Source: DASPPM01 sp052143835
Lineage (GTDB): Bacteria > Pseudomonadota > Alphaproteobacteria > JACZXZ01
Direction of reading: 5' to 3'
Assembly: GCA_052143835.1 (NCBI GenBank)
Contig: JBKQRV010000093.1
Coordinates: forward strand, 62,001 to 126,000
DNA length: 64,000 bases
Positions 27,874 to 37,105 of the stretch are shown here, one piece after another. Position 1 is the first letter of the stretch; every line of letters begins with the position of its first letter. The notes beneath the pieces are model-generated. The model made no database searches. It was given only the letters and a program-made list of their open reading frames with translations, and was not told where the DNA came from. Both the position numbers and the translations under genes were made by a program.

Positions 27874-30800
27874 GTGCGGCGAACCACACTGACCCCCTAT
27901 CTCGACAACCTTGTCCGCCTCGTCGCCTCGGACCGGCGCGCTTTTCCGCTCGCTCTCCTGCTGGTGCTGGCGTTCAACCTCTTCTGGTACGGTGCCTTCC
28001 TGTCGTTTCCGCTCTTCGGCGAGGATGCGGGAGCGCTATTCTCCAACCTCCTCGAGACGATCAAGGACGGCCAGCTCGCGACCACCCATTTCCCCATCAA
28101 ATGGCTCGAGGGCCTGGGGCAGCCCAATCTCTTCGTCACCTTCACCTTCGATCCGTTCTCGTGGGCGATGCTGCTGCCGCTCGAGCAGGCGGATTCGTTC
28201 CGCCTCTCGATGGCGCTGCGCGCGAGCGCGGGTTGGCTCAGCAGCTACTGGTTCGTGCTCGTGCTTTTTCGCGGCCGGCGCGGCGTGGCGCTGACCGCGG
28301 CGACGCTCTATCTCCTTGTCGATTTCACGCTCATGAACGCGTGGGGAATTCATACTTTCGCCGGCATGTACAACGCGACCCATGCCGCGCTGTTTCCGCT
28401 CCTGCTGGCGCTCGCCCTTCTCGTCATGCGCAGCCGGCGCTGGCTCGGGCCTGCCGATCTCGCCCTTCTCGTCGCGCTGTTTTTCTTTCTGCTCGATTAC
28501 CCGATCGGCTCCCTGATCGGCACCTGCGTGCTCCTCGCCTACACGGTCGTGGCTCTCGGACTGACGCGCCCAGCCGAGCGCGCGGCCGCCGTGCGGGGCC
28601 TTGCGAAAATCGTGGCGATGGTGGCGATTCTGCTGCTGGCGCCGCCGCTTCATGTTCTCGCGTCATGGTCGGCGCTGCTGCAGGATTCAGCCCGAACAGT
28701 CTTTCCCGGCGAGCTGTTCGCTTACGGATATGACTATGTGCCACCGGTGATGTGGGCGCGGACGTCACCCGCTTTGCGCGCCTGCATTCTCCTTTGCCTG
28801 TCGGTGCTGCTGTTCAATCGGCGCTGGCCGCGCCCCTTGCGCATGGCGGTCGGAACCCTGCTCATAGTAGTCGGTGGCGTGCAGCTCGCCGCACTCGCCA
28901 AGTATCTGGAGTGGGCCCCGACGCTCATCGACCGCCTGCCGCGCTTCCAGTTTTTCGAGTTCTACGCCACGCCCGCTTATGCGGCGTGCGGTGGCTTCGC
29001 GCTCTATTACTGGCGGGACCTGCTGTTTCCGCGCCTGGCGGGGAGGCGGCGCGTCGTGTCGTGGCTGCGGGGTGCCATCCTTTTCTTCCCTCTCGCCGTC
29101 GTCGTCTTGCCGCTTGGGGCGGTTGCGGTCGGCACCTATGCGCTCCTCGCCATCGTCGCGCGCGCGCGCGGCGAGGCTCAGCGCGCCGACTGGACGGCGT
29201 CGCCCGCATCGCAGCGTCTGGTTGCGCGGGCGGCCCTGATCGCGCTCGTGTTGGCCGCGGTCGGGGCCTGGCTGCCTCCGACCGCGTATATTTATCCCAT
29301 TTTCTATCTCTACGGCCGTTGCCAGACCGGCCTCTTTTGGTGCCGCGACCCGGCCGGCGTGACGATGGGCATGGGCGACAATCCCATCACCCGATATCTG
29401 CGCCGGGCGCTCGGCGGGGAAGGGCCGTTCGCGGGGCGCGCGGAGACCCTCGTCAGGCCCCCCGTTCGGTTCGAGCGCGCGCCTGCGGGGGAAATCAAAT
29501 GGACGCCCGAGCTCTATGACCGCCTCCACCGGTGGTACGCGCGCGCGTACGACGCATTGGCCGACAAAGGCTCACCCACCGGCGATCCCTTTTGGCTGGC
29601 GCCGCAGGATTTCACCTGGGAGGCGCGCTGGCCGCTCCTGGTGGCGCTGGACAAATTCGGCCACGGCGACGTGGAGTTCGACGGTCCCTCCCAGGAGGAT
29701 CTGATCTTGGAGATGCACAAGTGGTACGACGAGGAGGGCCGCAAGTTCGGCCTGCTTGCGCGCGACTTCATGGACCCATGGGAGGGCATGCTCTCGGTTA
29801 CTGCCGCCGTCGATGAGCGGAACGCGGCGTTCTTCGGTACCGGCAATGGCCTCATGATGCGGGCATTGCCGTTCCAGAATGTTCCGGTCGCCTCCTCGTA
29901 CGAGCAGAGCCTCGGCTATCTCTATTATCTGCTGTGGACGCGCTACGTCAGCGCCGGCCAGCGCGGGTTCAAGTCCATCAATATGACCAGCCTGGAGGCG
30001 CTCCACCCGGAACGGCTGGCGCTCTTGGGCGTGCGTTACCTGCTCGCGCGCGACAGCAAGGTCTACGAGCGGCCGCCGCTTCCGCACGTCATGAGCTGGA
30101 ACGGCTATTCGATCTATGAGGTGCCCGGTGCGAACGTCGCCGGTTACGGCGTGAGCGGGGTCGAGTTCGGGAGCACCTTGACGGACGAGCTGAGGCTCAT
30201 GCGGCGACATGGCTTCCACCCGAGAGACACGGCCGTACTGCCCGCGAGCGAGCGCACTTCATTCGAGGGTAGGCCGGCCCGAGCTTGGGGCACCTTGCAG
30301 AGCTCAGCGATCACCCTCACGCCCGGCGAGTTGACGTTTACGGCCGTCGCTTCCGGCGGAGAGAGTTTCGTCGTGCTGCCGTTCAACTGGTCGCATTGCT
30401 GGCAGGCCGAGTGGCGTAAGGGATCCGGACGCTGGAGCCGCGCGGATGTCGATTTGATCGGCGTCGCCTTTACGGGCGAGATCGAGCTGCATCTACGGTG
30501 GACGGCAGGCTACGGTTCCGCGAGCGCCTGCTTGCGCGACGACCGGAAACAGATCGCCGAGGCAAAGCGCGCGGCGGCCGAGATCGGCTTCTCACAGCCC
30601 TACGAGCCTTTCGACGGCCGCTCGCCGCCCTTCGCCGCGGTCCGGCCGCGCTTCGCCGCGGATGCGGTCGAGGCGACGGTGCTGGAGCTGAAGTCGATGT
30701 ACCAGAGCGGCGACGAGGTAGTGGTGCCCATTTCCGTCAAGCAGTTGCTGTCGCCCGCCGAGCTCGATGGCAGCGCCTGGTCGACGGGGGTCAACTCGGA

Positions 30801-31542
30801 TTTTCGGCCGAGCACGGACGGGTACGAGCTCGTGGCGCGCAATGAGGGTGGCGTGAGCTTATTGGTCTTGCCGGTGCCCTACTCGACCTGCTGGCAGGCG
30901 GAGTGGCAGGGAAGCCCCGGCGCCCTCGTCCCCGTCGACGAGAGCTGGCTCGGCGTGCTGTTCCGCGGCGCGGCTGCACTCCGGCTTCGTCTCCCGGCCG
31001 AGGCTGCGCAGGCAAGCTGTGCCCAAGCGGACCGCGCGCGGGAGCGGATCGTCGATCTCCTCAAAGGCGACGCCGGCAAAATCGTCGGTGGACGCTATAC
31101 AATCGGCGACACCATCAAGTTCGGAGCCGGCAGCGGCTCTGAATGGTACACGACGCGGGGATGGTGGGGCGCTGAGTCGTGGGGAAGATGGTCGGTCGGC
31201 GACGACGCGCGGCTGGTCCTGCGGCTGGGGGCACCGCCGCCGGGCGACCTGGAGCTCGATGCGGATTTGACGGCTTTGATTCTGCCCAATCGACCGGAAG
31301 TGCGGGCGACGGTGCGCGTCAACGGGATGAAGCTCGCCGTGTGGGACTTCCGTGCCGATAACACGCCCGGCCGACGCCAGGCCATCGTGCCGCGCGACTT
31401 GGTGGCGGATGCGAGGGTGATGATCGTCGATTTCCGGATCGACCATGTGGCCTCGCCGCTCGAGCTCGGCGCTTCGAGCGACAAGCGGCCCCTGGCACTC
31501 GGCTTCCGCAGCCTGACCGTGCGCGTCGCGGGGGCCCATTAG
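27874..31542 (+). CDS. C3: giant membrane protein with repeated C-terminal beta modules
   Basis: A 1222-residue third C copy, close to C1 in the membrane part (FGEDAGALF loop, EGLGQPNLFVTFTFDPF). It has the LALLGVRYLLARDS segment, two VLP...CW modules (FVVLPFNWSHCW, LLVLPVPYSTCW) and the terminal GWWGAESWGRWSVG module. The start is GTG 27874, placed by alignment to C2; the ribosome site is not obvious. It is a solitary C gene without A, B or D beside it. It is followed by 244 bases with no recognised feature before the convergent minus-strand membrane gene. Role inferred as for C1. Confidence 0.75.
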   Translation: MRRTTLTPYLDNLVRLVASDRRAFPLALLLVLAFNLFWYGAFLSFPLFGEDAGALFSNLLETIKDGQLATTHFPIKWLEGLGQPNLFVTFTFDPFSWAMLLPLEQADSFRLSMALRASAGWLSSYWFVLVLFRGRRGVALTAATLYLLVDFTLMNAWGIHTFAGMYNATHAALFPLLLALALLVMRSRRWLGPADLALLVALFFFLLDYPIGSLIGTCVLLAYTVVALGLTRPAERAAAVRGLAKIVAMVAILLLAPPLHVLASWSALLQDSARTVFPGELFAYGYDYVPPVMWARTSPALRACILLCLSVLLFNRRWPRPLRMAVGTLLIVVGGVQLAALAKYLEWAPTLIDRLPRFQFFEFYATPAYAACGGFALYYWRDLLFPRLAGRRRVVSWLRGAILFFPLAVVVLPLGAVAVGTYALLAIVARARGEAQRADWTASPASQRLVARAALIALVLAAVGAWLPPTAYIYPIFYLYGRCQTGLFWCRDPAGVTMGMGDNPITRYLRRALGGEGPFAGRAETLVRPPVRFERAPAGEIKWTPELYDRLHRWYARAYDALADKGSPTGDPFWLAPQDFTWEARWPLLVALDKFGHGDVEFDGPSQEDLILEMHKWYDEEGRKFGLLARDFMDPWEGMLSVTAAVDERNAAFFGTGNGLMMRALPFQNVPVASSYEQSLGYLYYLLWTRYVSAGQRGFKSINMTSLEALHPERLALLGVRYLLARDSKVYERPPLPHVMSWNGYSIYEVPGANVAGYGVSGVEFGSTLTDELRLMRRHGFHPRDTAVLPASERTSFEGRPARAWGTLQSSAITLTPGELTFTAVASGGESFVVLPFNWSHCWQAEWRKGSGRWSRADVDLIGVAFTGEIELHLRWTAGYGSASACLRDDRKQIAEAKRAAAEIGFSQPYEPFDGRSPPFAAVRPRFAADAVEATVLELKSMYQSGDEVVVPISVKQLLSPAELDGSAWSTGVNSDFRPSTDGYELVARNEGGVSLLVLPVPYSTCWQAEWQGSPGALVPVDESWLGVLFRGAAALRLRLPAEAAQASCAQADRARERIVDLLKGDAGKIVGGRYTIGDTIKFGAGSGSEWYTTRGWWGAESWGRWSVGDDARLVLRLGAPPPGDLELDADLTALILPNRPEVRATVRVNGMKLAVWDFRADNTPGRRQAIVPRDLVADARVMIVDFRIDHVASPLELGASSDKRPLALGFRSLTVRVAGAH

Positions 31543-31786
31543 GAAGGCGCGATGGACGCCTGCCCTCGGTCCGCGACCACGCCGCCCGACCGCGCAAGGC
31601 ACATCTGCGCTCCGAACCCGCTCGCATCGCCTGGCCGCAGCGCCTGCCGATAGGCCGATTTCTTGCGTTCGCCGAGCGGAGCGCCCGACGTAACGGGCCG
31701 TATCGATTGCCAAGAGCGGGGGAGTGGACGTCGTCGGTTCTCCCGATCCTGCGGCGATTGATCGCGCTTAGGCCGGAACGCTCGCA

Positions 31787-33529
31787 TTATTGCGAAGCTT
31801 CCGTGACGACGCAGGAGTGCACGGCAATCCCGCCGAAAATGATTTGCCAGGTTCGACAGCGGTCGGTGCCGAGCAGCGCGAGATAGCCCTCCCGCTCGAG
31901 ATATTCATGTTCGGCTTGTGCGGTTGCCAAATCGCCGGCCCAACTGTGCGGATCAACCGGCGCCATCCACATGAACACATAGCGCTTGGGCATGGGCATC
32001 TTGCGCCCCATTCCGATGTCGATCCCGTCGCGTCGGGTCGCGCGGTAGTCAACAAACCAATATTGCGGGAAAAATCGCTCTCGCGTCGGATTCTCGTTGG
32101 CATCAAAGGGGGGAGGCGCAGGGAGGGGGGTGAGCCCCCGGGCCATCATGTCCTCAATCGTTCCGACGCCGAAAAAATTATTGGGGATCAAGGTGACGAT
32201 GGGCAGGCCGTGCGAGCGGTTCCAGTCATAGACACGCTGGTTCCATAATCCGCCTGCCCGCTTGTCGGCCTCGGCCATTATCGAGATCATGCCGGCGTTG
32301 TCACGGACCAGGGGAAAGCTCTTTATTGTCCACAATGCCGCAAGGGCCAAGACGCCGATTCCAAAGACCGCGAGCATGCCATTCGCATCACGACTGGGCC
32401 GCAGACGCGAGACGAGGATAAGGGCGACGGTGGGGACCGCAAGATAGAAGTCGATCGCGGAAGTCGCGGCGCCGCGCCTCAATACGAAATAGAGGTTGGC
32501 TGCGATTGCGGTCAAGCCCGCCCAAACGATGGGGTTGCGGGCGCCATGGGGATGCCGAAGGAGGGCGCCCGCAATGGCGACGAGGCAAAAGCCCGACATC
32601 ATCCATATGGGAACATAGGAGCCACTGCCGAACCACGGATGCGCCAGATTAAGCAGCTCGGCCGCAAATGATGAAGATCCTGTTAAGCCCGACATCCAGC
32701 CGTAAAGGAGCACCACGAACCGAACGGCGTACCTGACATTGCCATGATAATAGACGAGGAGACATAGCGCGTAGGTGGCGCCACACGCCGCTGCGAGCAT
32801 CGCGACGTCCCGCGCACGATGCCGGCTCGTGGCGAAAATCGAGGCGCCAAGCATCAGTGCAGGCGTCACGATATAAATGATCTTCAATCCAGCCAACAGG
32901 CCCATGATGGCTCCCGAGAGTGCCACCAGCTTCACCATGCGTCGCTCTGTCAGGGCCGGTCCAGCAAGAGCCAAGCTGACAAATGCCATGAGAATGAGTA
33001 ACGGTTCCTGAAGGACGTAATAATCGGGGAGCAGTGTGAACCAAAGGCCATAGTACGACCCATATTCATAGACCAGCGGGAGAGCGAAAAGCGCAAGTTT
33101 GGAGGGAAAGTCGATCGCCCGGCTACGCGCGATCGCAATTAGGACGAGTGCGAGCAGCACGGTCGCACTCAGGCTGGTCGCAAGCGCGAACAAGTTTGTC
33201 TTCTCCACCAGGGCGTTCTGCGGCGCCGGGTCGACGAGCCTAAGCGCCAAATAGATCGCCTGTTGGATGATGCCAGTCAGCGTCCCTTGGATTGGATGCG
33301 TGAAGTCGGCCGGATTCTCGATTGCGCGCAATATATTGAAGTAGCGGTAGCCGATGTTTTCGTTGAAGGCCGGGGCAACGCTCGTGCCAGCGACGATGAG
33401 GTGCAGTAGCGGAGCTGCGTAGACAATAACCACCGCCAACGCAAGCAAGAGCACGCCTGGAGTGGCGGCAACGAACCGGTGCGCGATCCCTGGCCTTTTC
33501 GATGCAACGCCGCTAATCCTATCCAACAT
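31787..33529 (-). CDS. Polytopic membrane protein, GT-C-like, unknown function
   Basis: About 580 residues with ten or more hydrophobic helices. An early outer loop (NENIGYRYFNIL) is followed by a soluble C-terminal domain of ~150 residues with aromatic-rich segments. The architecture resembles GT-C-type or oligosaccharide-processing membrane proteins, but I do not recognise the family. It is not an obvious paralogue of A-D. ATG 33529 is chosen because GGGGAG is adjacent and AAGGAG lies about 12 bases upstream; TTG 33565 would add 12 residues. It lies downstream of the methyltransferase on the same strand, with a ~230-base gap. Confidence 0.65.
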   Translation of the reverse strand: MLDRISGVASKRPGIAHRFVAATPGVLLLALAVVIVYAAPLLHLIVAGTSVAPAFNENIGYRYFNILRAIENPADFTHPIQGTLTGIIQQAIYLALRLVDPAPQNALVEKTNLFALATSLSATVLLALVLIAIARSRAIDFPSKLALFALPLVYEYGSYYGLWFTLLPDYYVLQEPLLILMAFVSLALAGPALTERRMVKLVALSGAIMGLLAGLKIIYIVTPALMLGASIFATSRHRARDVAMLAAACGATYALCLLVYYHGNVRYAVRFVVLLYGWMSGLTGSSSFAAELLNLAHPWFGSGSYVPIWMMSGFCLVAIAGALLRHPHGARNPIVWAGLTAIAANLYFVLRRGAATSAIDFYLAVPTVALILVSRLRPSRDANGMLAVFGIGVLALAALWTIKSFPLVRDNAGMISIMAEADKRAGGLWNQRVYDWNRSHGLPIVTLIPNNFFGVGTIEDMMARGLTPLPAPPPFDANENPTRERFFPQYWFVDYRATRRDGIDIGMGRKMPMPKRYVFMWMAPVDPHSWAGDLATAQAEHEYLEREGYLALLGTDRCRTWQIIFGGIAVHSCVVTEASQ

Positions 33530-33759
33530 CTCCCCAACGGCTCTCCTTGGTAACGCTCTCGGCAATGGAATGTCCGATGCGGTTCAGTATAGGTGGTCGT
33601 TCTCCGCTTGGAAAAAGCTTGTTCCTTGACACGGTAGCAAAAGCTCGTCCTTGCGAGGTGGGAATTCCACTTGGCTCAATTCTTCCTCTCATCTGGTGCC
33701 CGAGCATGAGGCAGAACGGGCGCTCGACAAGAAGCATCCCGCGTGCGCAGCCGCCCGCG

Positions 33760-34527
33760 CTACTGCGGCCGGTCGCAATAGAAGACCAAGCGCTCGTTGT
33801 AATTGATCTCCGTGAGACGTTCCGCGAGCTCCCGCCGCCACGCCTCGTCGCCGGCGCGGTAGGCTTGCCATTCGCGCAAGGTGAAGGGGACGAGCTTCTC
33901 GGGATGCAGCATCGGCAGGATGGTCAAGCCCGAAAGCCCCGCGGCCCGCGCGATTCCCTCGATCTCCTCGAGCACGACGTCGCGCTCGATCCAACTCGGG
34001 TCATGGGCCTTCTGCTGCTTGAGGAAGGCGATCGTCTCGGGCGAGCTGCTGTGCCGCGCGCCGGGCTCGACGAAGATCGCTCGGCCGCCGGGCTCGAGCA
34101 CGCGCGCGAACTCGGCGAAGACGCGCGCATAATCATGCATGTGGTGCAGCGTGTCGTAGCAAAGCACGTGGCTGAAGAAGCCGTCGGCGAAGGGCATCGC
34201 GTGCCCGTCGCCATGCTGAAAGGAAATCAGCTCGGGCCGTATACGAAGGTCCGCGTCGACGCGATGCTGCAGGCATGCTTCGAGATCGCCATGGATGTCA
34301 AAGGCGACGACGCGCCGTCCCATGCGGGCGAGCAGCTCGGTGATCCATCCCGAGCCCGCGCCGAAGTCGAGCACGGGCGCCTCGGAAAAGGGGGGATTCA
34401 TGCAGGCCGCCATCATCGAAAAATCGAAGAGCAGACGGGCTGCCGAGCGGGGAACGCCGAACGGCTCGGTAATGGTGGGATTGCCCAGATAGTCGAATCC
34501 GGTCGGTCTTTCGGAACGCTTGAGCAT
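33760..34527 (-). CDS. SAM-dependent methyltransferase
   Basis: A 255-residue class I methyltransferase. The SAM motif I is VLDFGAGSG at 52-60, motif II is VAFDIHGD, and the UbiE-like middle reads MPFADGFFSHVLCYDTLHHM with RVLEPGGRAIFVEPG after it. No membrane helices. The acceptor is unknown; the glycan neighbourhood suggests a sugar or lipid carrier. It is divergent from the GT4 gene at 34621 with 93 bases between, so this gap probably holds both promoters; I could not pick convincing hexamers. Confidence 0.82.
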   Translation of the reverse strand: MLKRSERPTGFDYLGNPTITEPFGVPRSAARLLFDFSMMAACMNPPFSEAPVLDFGAGSGWITELLARMGRRVVAFDIHGDLEACLQHRVDADLRIRPELISFQHGDGHAMPFADGFFSHVLCYDTLHHMHDYARVFAEFARVLEPGGRAIFVEPGARHSSSPETIAFLKQQKAHDPSWIERDVVLEEIEGIARAAGLSGLTILPMLHPEKLVPFTLREWQAYRAGDEAWRRELAERLTEINYNERLVFYCDRPQ

Positions 34528-34620
34528 GAACGTCGTCGCCTGAGGTGAATTTGACGGGAGGCGAGTGTTCTAACATCCCGGCGTGCTTCGGCAAAGCCGT
34601 TTGGGGGGACCCGAAGAGGG

Positions 34621-36135
34621 GTGCTCAAGACGCGCGGGCAATTGCCGCTGGACAACGCGCTGTTCCGGCTTTACCAAATCGCCCGTAGAGCCGCCAACGC
34701 CCTAGCGAACGAGTACTATGACACCGGGATGAGCCACACGCCATTGGAGCATGCGACCGTGATGGTCGATCTGACGCCGCTTTTGCCGGGCGGCGGGAAC
34801 GGCGGCGCCAAGTGGTTCGTGTTGGCACTTCTCTCCGAGATGGGAGAGAGGCGCGCCGGCTGGCGCTGGCTCCTCCTCACGACCGCCTCGAACGACGCCC
34901 TCTTGGGCGAGGCATTGCCGTCGATGGCGCGGCTCCGCGTGCTCGATGAGCACGGCCGGGCACTCCTTCGCCCCGATCCGACCGCTCTTCCCGGAGGCGG
35001 CCGCGCCGACCTGCTCTATTGCCCGTTCACGGCGCCCTTCTACGCGCGTCCCGCCATGCCGACGGTTGCCACCGTCTACGATCTGCAGTTCATCGAGTAT
35101 CCGCAGTTCTTCAGCCGTGCCGAGGTCGAGGAACGGGCCGCCAATTTCTTTCGGGCCGCGAACGTGGCCGACCGCTTGGTGTGCATTTCCGACTACGTGC
35201 GCGATCAAGTTTGCCGCGCGACCGGCCTCGACGGGAGCTGGGTGCGGCGCGTCCATATCAGCCTGCCGGACCGGCTCGGGCCCGTCGATCGCGCGGCCCT
35301 GCCTGCACTCCTTGCCCGCCATGGCCTCGCGCGTCAGCGCTATCTGATCTATCCGGCCAACACCTGGCCGCACAAGAATCACGACATGCTGCTGACGGCC
35401 GCCGGCATGTATTTCGCGCGGCATGCTACGAGCGATCTCAAGATCGTCTGCTCCGGCGTGAGCGACGATGCGCGCGGCCGGGCGCTCAAGGCGGCCGCGA
35501 GGCGGATGGGGCTCGGCGAGCGCGTGATATTCCCGGGCTTCCTCGCCGACGGCGACCTCGCAGGCCTGCTCGCCGCCGCCCGCGCCCTCATCTTTCCGTC
35601 CTTGTTCGAGGGCTTCGGCATGCCGCTTCTCGAAGCGATGGCCCAGGGCGTCCCGGTGCTGAGCGCCAACACCACGAGCTTGCCCGAGATCGCGGGCGAC
35701 GCGGCACTCCTCTTCGATCCGCGCCGGCCCGGCGATATCCTCTCTGCGATCGAGACGATCGAGGAGGAGCCGCAAGTCGCCCTGCGGTTGGCCGAAGCGG
35801 GACGCGCGCGCGCGGTGGCGTTGGGGAACGCCGCCACCATGGCCGAGGCCTATCTCGGGCTCTTCGACGACATTATCGCGGAACAGCGCCGGCTGCTTGG
35901 GCCGCTCCGCCGCCGGCTGGGCTTGGCTCGCCGCGAAGTATCGCGTGCGCTCGCAAACGACCCGCGGGGCCTCGCCCGTCAAATGCGCCTGGGGCTTTAC
36001 GCACGCATCCGGCGGGAGGCCGCTTGGCTTTGGGGCCGCGTGCAGCTGGCGCGCGCCGTCCTCGGAGGCCGGCTGCCGCAGTTGCGAGCGCTTGCCCGCC
36101 GGCTGCGCCGCGCCCTTCCGGGGGCCAAGTCGTGA
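34621..36135 (+). CDS. Family 4 glycosyltransferase
   Basis: About 504 residues, GT-B fold. N-terminal half: MVDLTPLLPGGGNGG; donor-binding half: YLIYPANTWPHKNHDML and the GT4 signature E330-GFGMPLL-E338, followed by QGVPVLSANTTSLPEIAGDAA. It retains the E-x7-E pair used for the nucleotide-sugar donor. The C-terminus continues ~100 residues past the usual GT4 end as an Arg/Ala-rich amphipathic tail that may contact the membrane. GTG 34621 is the outermost start; ATG 34729 would begin 36 residues later and is also plausible. It leads a plus-strand trio GT4-GT2-GT4. Confidence 0.85.
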   Translation: MLKTRGQLPLDNALFRLYQIARRAANALANEYYDTGMSHTPLEHATVMVDLTPLLPGGGNGGAKWFVLALLSEMGERRAGWRWLLLTTASNDALLGEALPSMARLRVLDEHGRALLRPDPTALPGGGRADLLYCPFTAPFYARPAMPTVATVYDLQFIEYPQFFSRAEVEERAANFFRAANVADRLVCISDYVRDQVCRATGLDGSWVRRVHISLPDRLGPVDRAALPALLARHGLARQRYLIYPANTWPHKNHDMLLTAAGMYFARHATSDLKIVCSGVSDDARGRALKAAARRMGLGERVIFPGFLADGDLAGLLAAARALIFPSLFEGFGMPLLEAMAQGVPVLSANTTSLPEIAGDAALLFDPRRPGDILSAIETIEEEPQVALRLAEAGRARAVALGNAATMAEAYLGLFDDIIAEQRRLLGPLRRRLGLARREVSRALANDPRGLARQMRLGLYARIRREAAWLWGRVQLARAVLGGRLPQLRALARRLRRALPGAKS

Positions 36136-36199
36136 GCGCTCCGCGCGGCAATCGGCGTCCGGCGGGACGTCGCCGCAGCGGGGCGAGAGTGGGCGGCGA

Positions 36200-37105
36200 A
36201 TGAGCGCCGCGATTTCCGTCATTACGCCGTCCTTCGCGCAGGCTCGCTTCATCGAGCGGACCATCCGAAGTGTCATCGATCAAGGCGTTCCCGACATCGA
36301 ATATGTGGTGGTGGACGGCGGCAGCAGTGACGGCACGGTCGATATCCTGCGCCGCTACGAGGATCGGCTGCGCTTCGTCTCGGAGCGCGACGCAGGGCAG
36401 GGCGATGCCGTCAACAAGGGCCTGATGATGACGACGGGCCCGGTCATCGGCTGGCTCAATTCGGACGATATTTACTATCCCGGCGCGCTCGGCGCGGTGC
36501 TCGATTATTTCGCGCAGCACCCGGAAGTCGACGTGGTTTACGGCGACGCCCGCCATATCGACGAGAACGACGCCGTGATCGAGGACTATCCGACCGAGCC
36601 GTGGAATCTCGCGCGCCTGGCCGAGGTATGCTATCTCTGCCAGCCCGCCGTGTTCTTTCGCCGGCGCGTCGTCGAGCGCTTCGGTCTTCTCGACCAATCG
36701 CTTTACTTCTGCATGGATTATGAATACTGGCTGCGCCTCGGCCACGGCGGCGCCCGCTTCACACATTTGCCGCGTCTCCTCGCCGGCTCGCGCTTCTATC
36801 CCGAGAACAAGACGCTCCGAGGGCGTGCCGCATTCCATGCCGAGATCAACGGCATGCTGAGGCGCCGGCTCGGCCGCGTGCCGGACCGGTGGCTTGCCAA
36901 TTATGCCCATGTCGTGGTCGAGGAGCGCGGCATCGCGCGCGACAGCGGGCCGCGCTTCGCCTTCGCGGTCAGCTGGGCGACGCTCAAGGCGGGATGGCAT
37001 TGGAACCGCATGCTCAACCCCTCGCTTTTGGCGCTCACCTTGGGCTGGCTGCGCGGCGCCGTCGCCCAGACGCTGGCCTTGCGCCGGCCCGGAGCCATCC
37101 CTTGA
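36200..37105 (+). CDS. Family 2 glycosyltransferase
   Basis: A 301-residue GT-A fold protein beginning MSAAISVITPSF, with DGGSSD at 39-44 and the metal-binding NSDD at 87-90, and an acceptor-side DYEYWLRLG motif common in WcaA/EpsE-like enzymes. No clear membrane helices. An in-frame region upstream of 36200 overlaps the preceding gene and is not used. Its stop overlaps the TTG of the following GT4 (TTGA at 37102-37105), so the two are translationally coupled. Probably adds one sugar to a lipid-linked surface oligosaccharide. Confidence 0.85.
   Translation: MSAAISVITPSFAQARFIERTIRSVIDQGVPDIEYVVVDGGSSDGTVDILRRYEDRLRFVSERDAGQGDAVNKGLMMTTGPVIGWLNSDDIYYPGALGAVLDYFAQHPEVDVVYGDARHIDENDAVIEDYPTEPWNLARLAEVCYLCQPAVFFRRRVVERFGLLDQSLYFCMDYEYWLRLGHGGARFTHLPRLLAGSRFYPENKTLRGRAAFHAEINGMLRRRLGRVPDRWLANYAHVVVEERGIARDSGPRFAFAVSWATLKAGWHWNRMLNPSLLALTLGWLRGAVAQTLALRRPGAIP

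Noticed and set aside
1..31542. The large repeats as insertion sequences or prophage
   Set aside because: No transposase, integrase, phage structural gene or terminal repeats flank the cassettes; the copies are diverged genes in conserved order, which fits old tandem duplication.
33612..33645. A plus-strand TTGACA-like site between imperfect repeats AAAAGCT(T/C)GTTCCTTG
   Set aside because: Both flanking genes are on the minus strand, so a plus-strand promoter here has no target; the repeat is short and probably chance.
35897..36199. Upstream extension of the GT2 gene
   Set aside because: It overlaps the GT4 gene in another frame and has no GT2 similarity; the domain begins right at ATG 36200.
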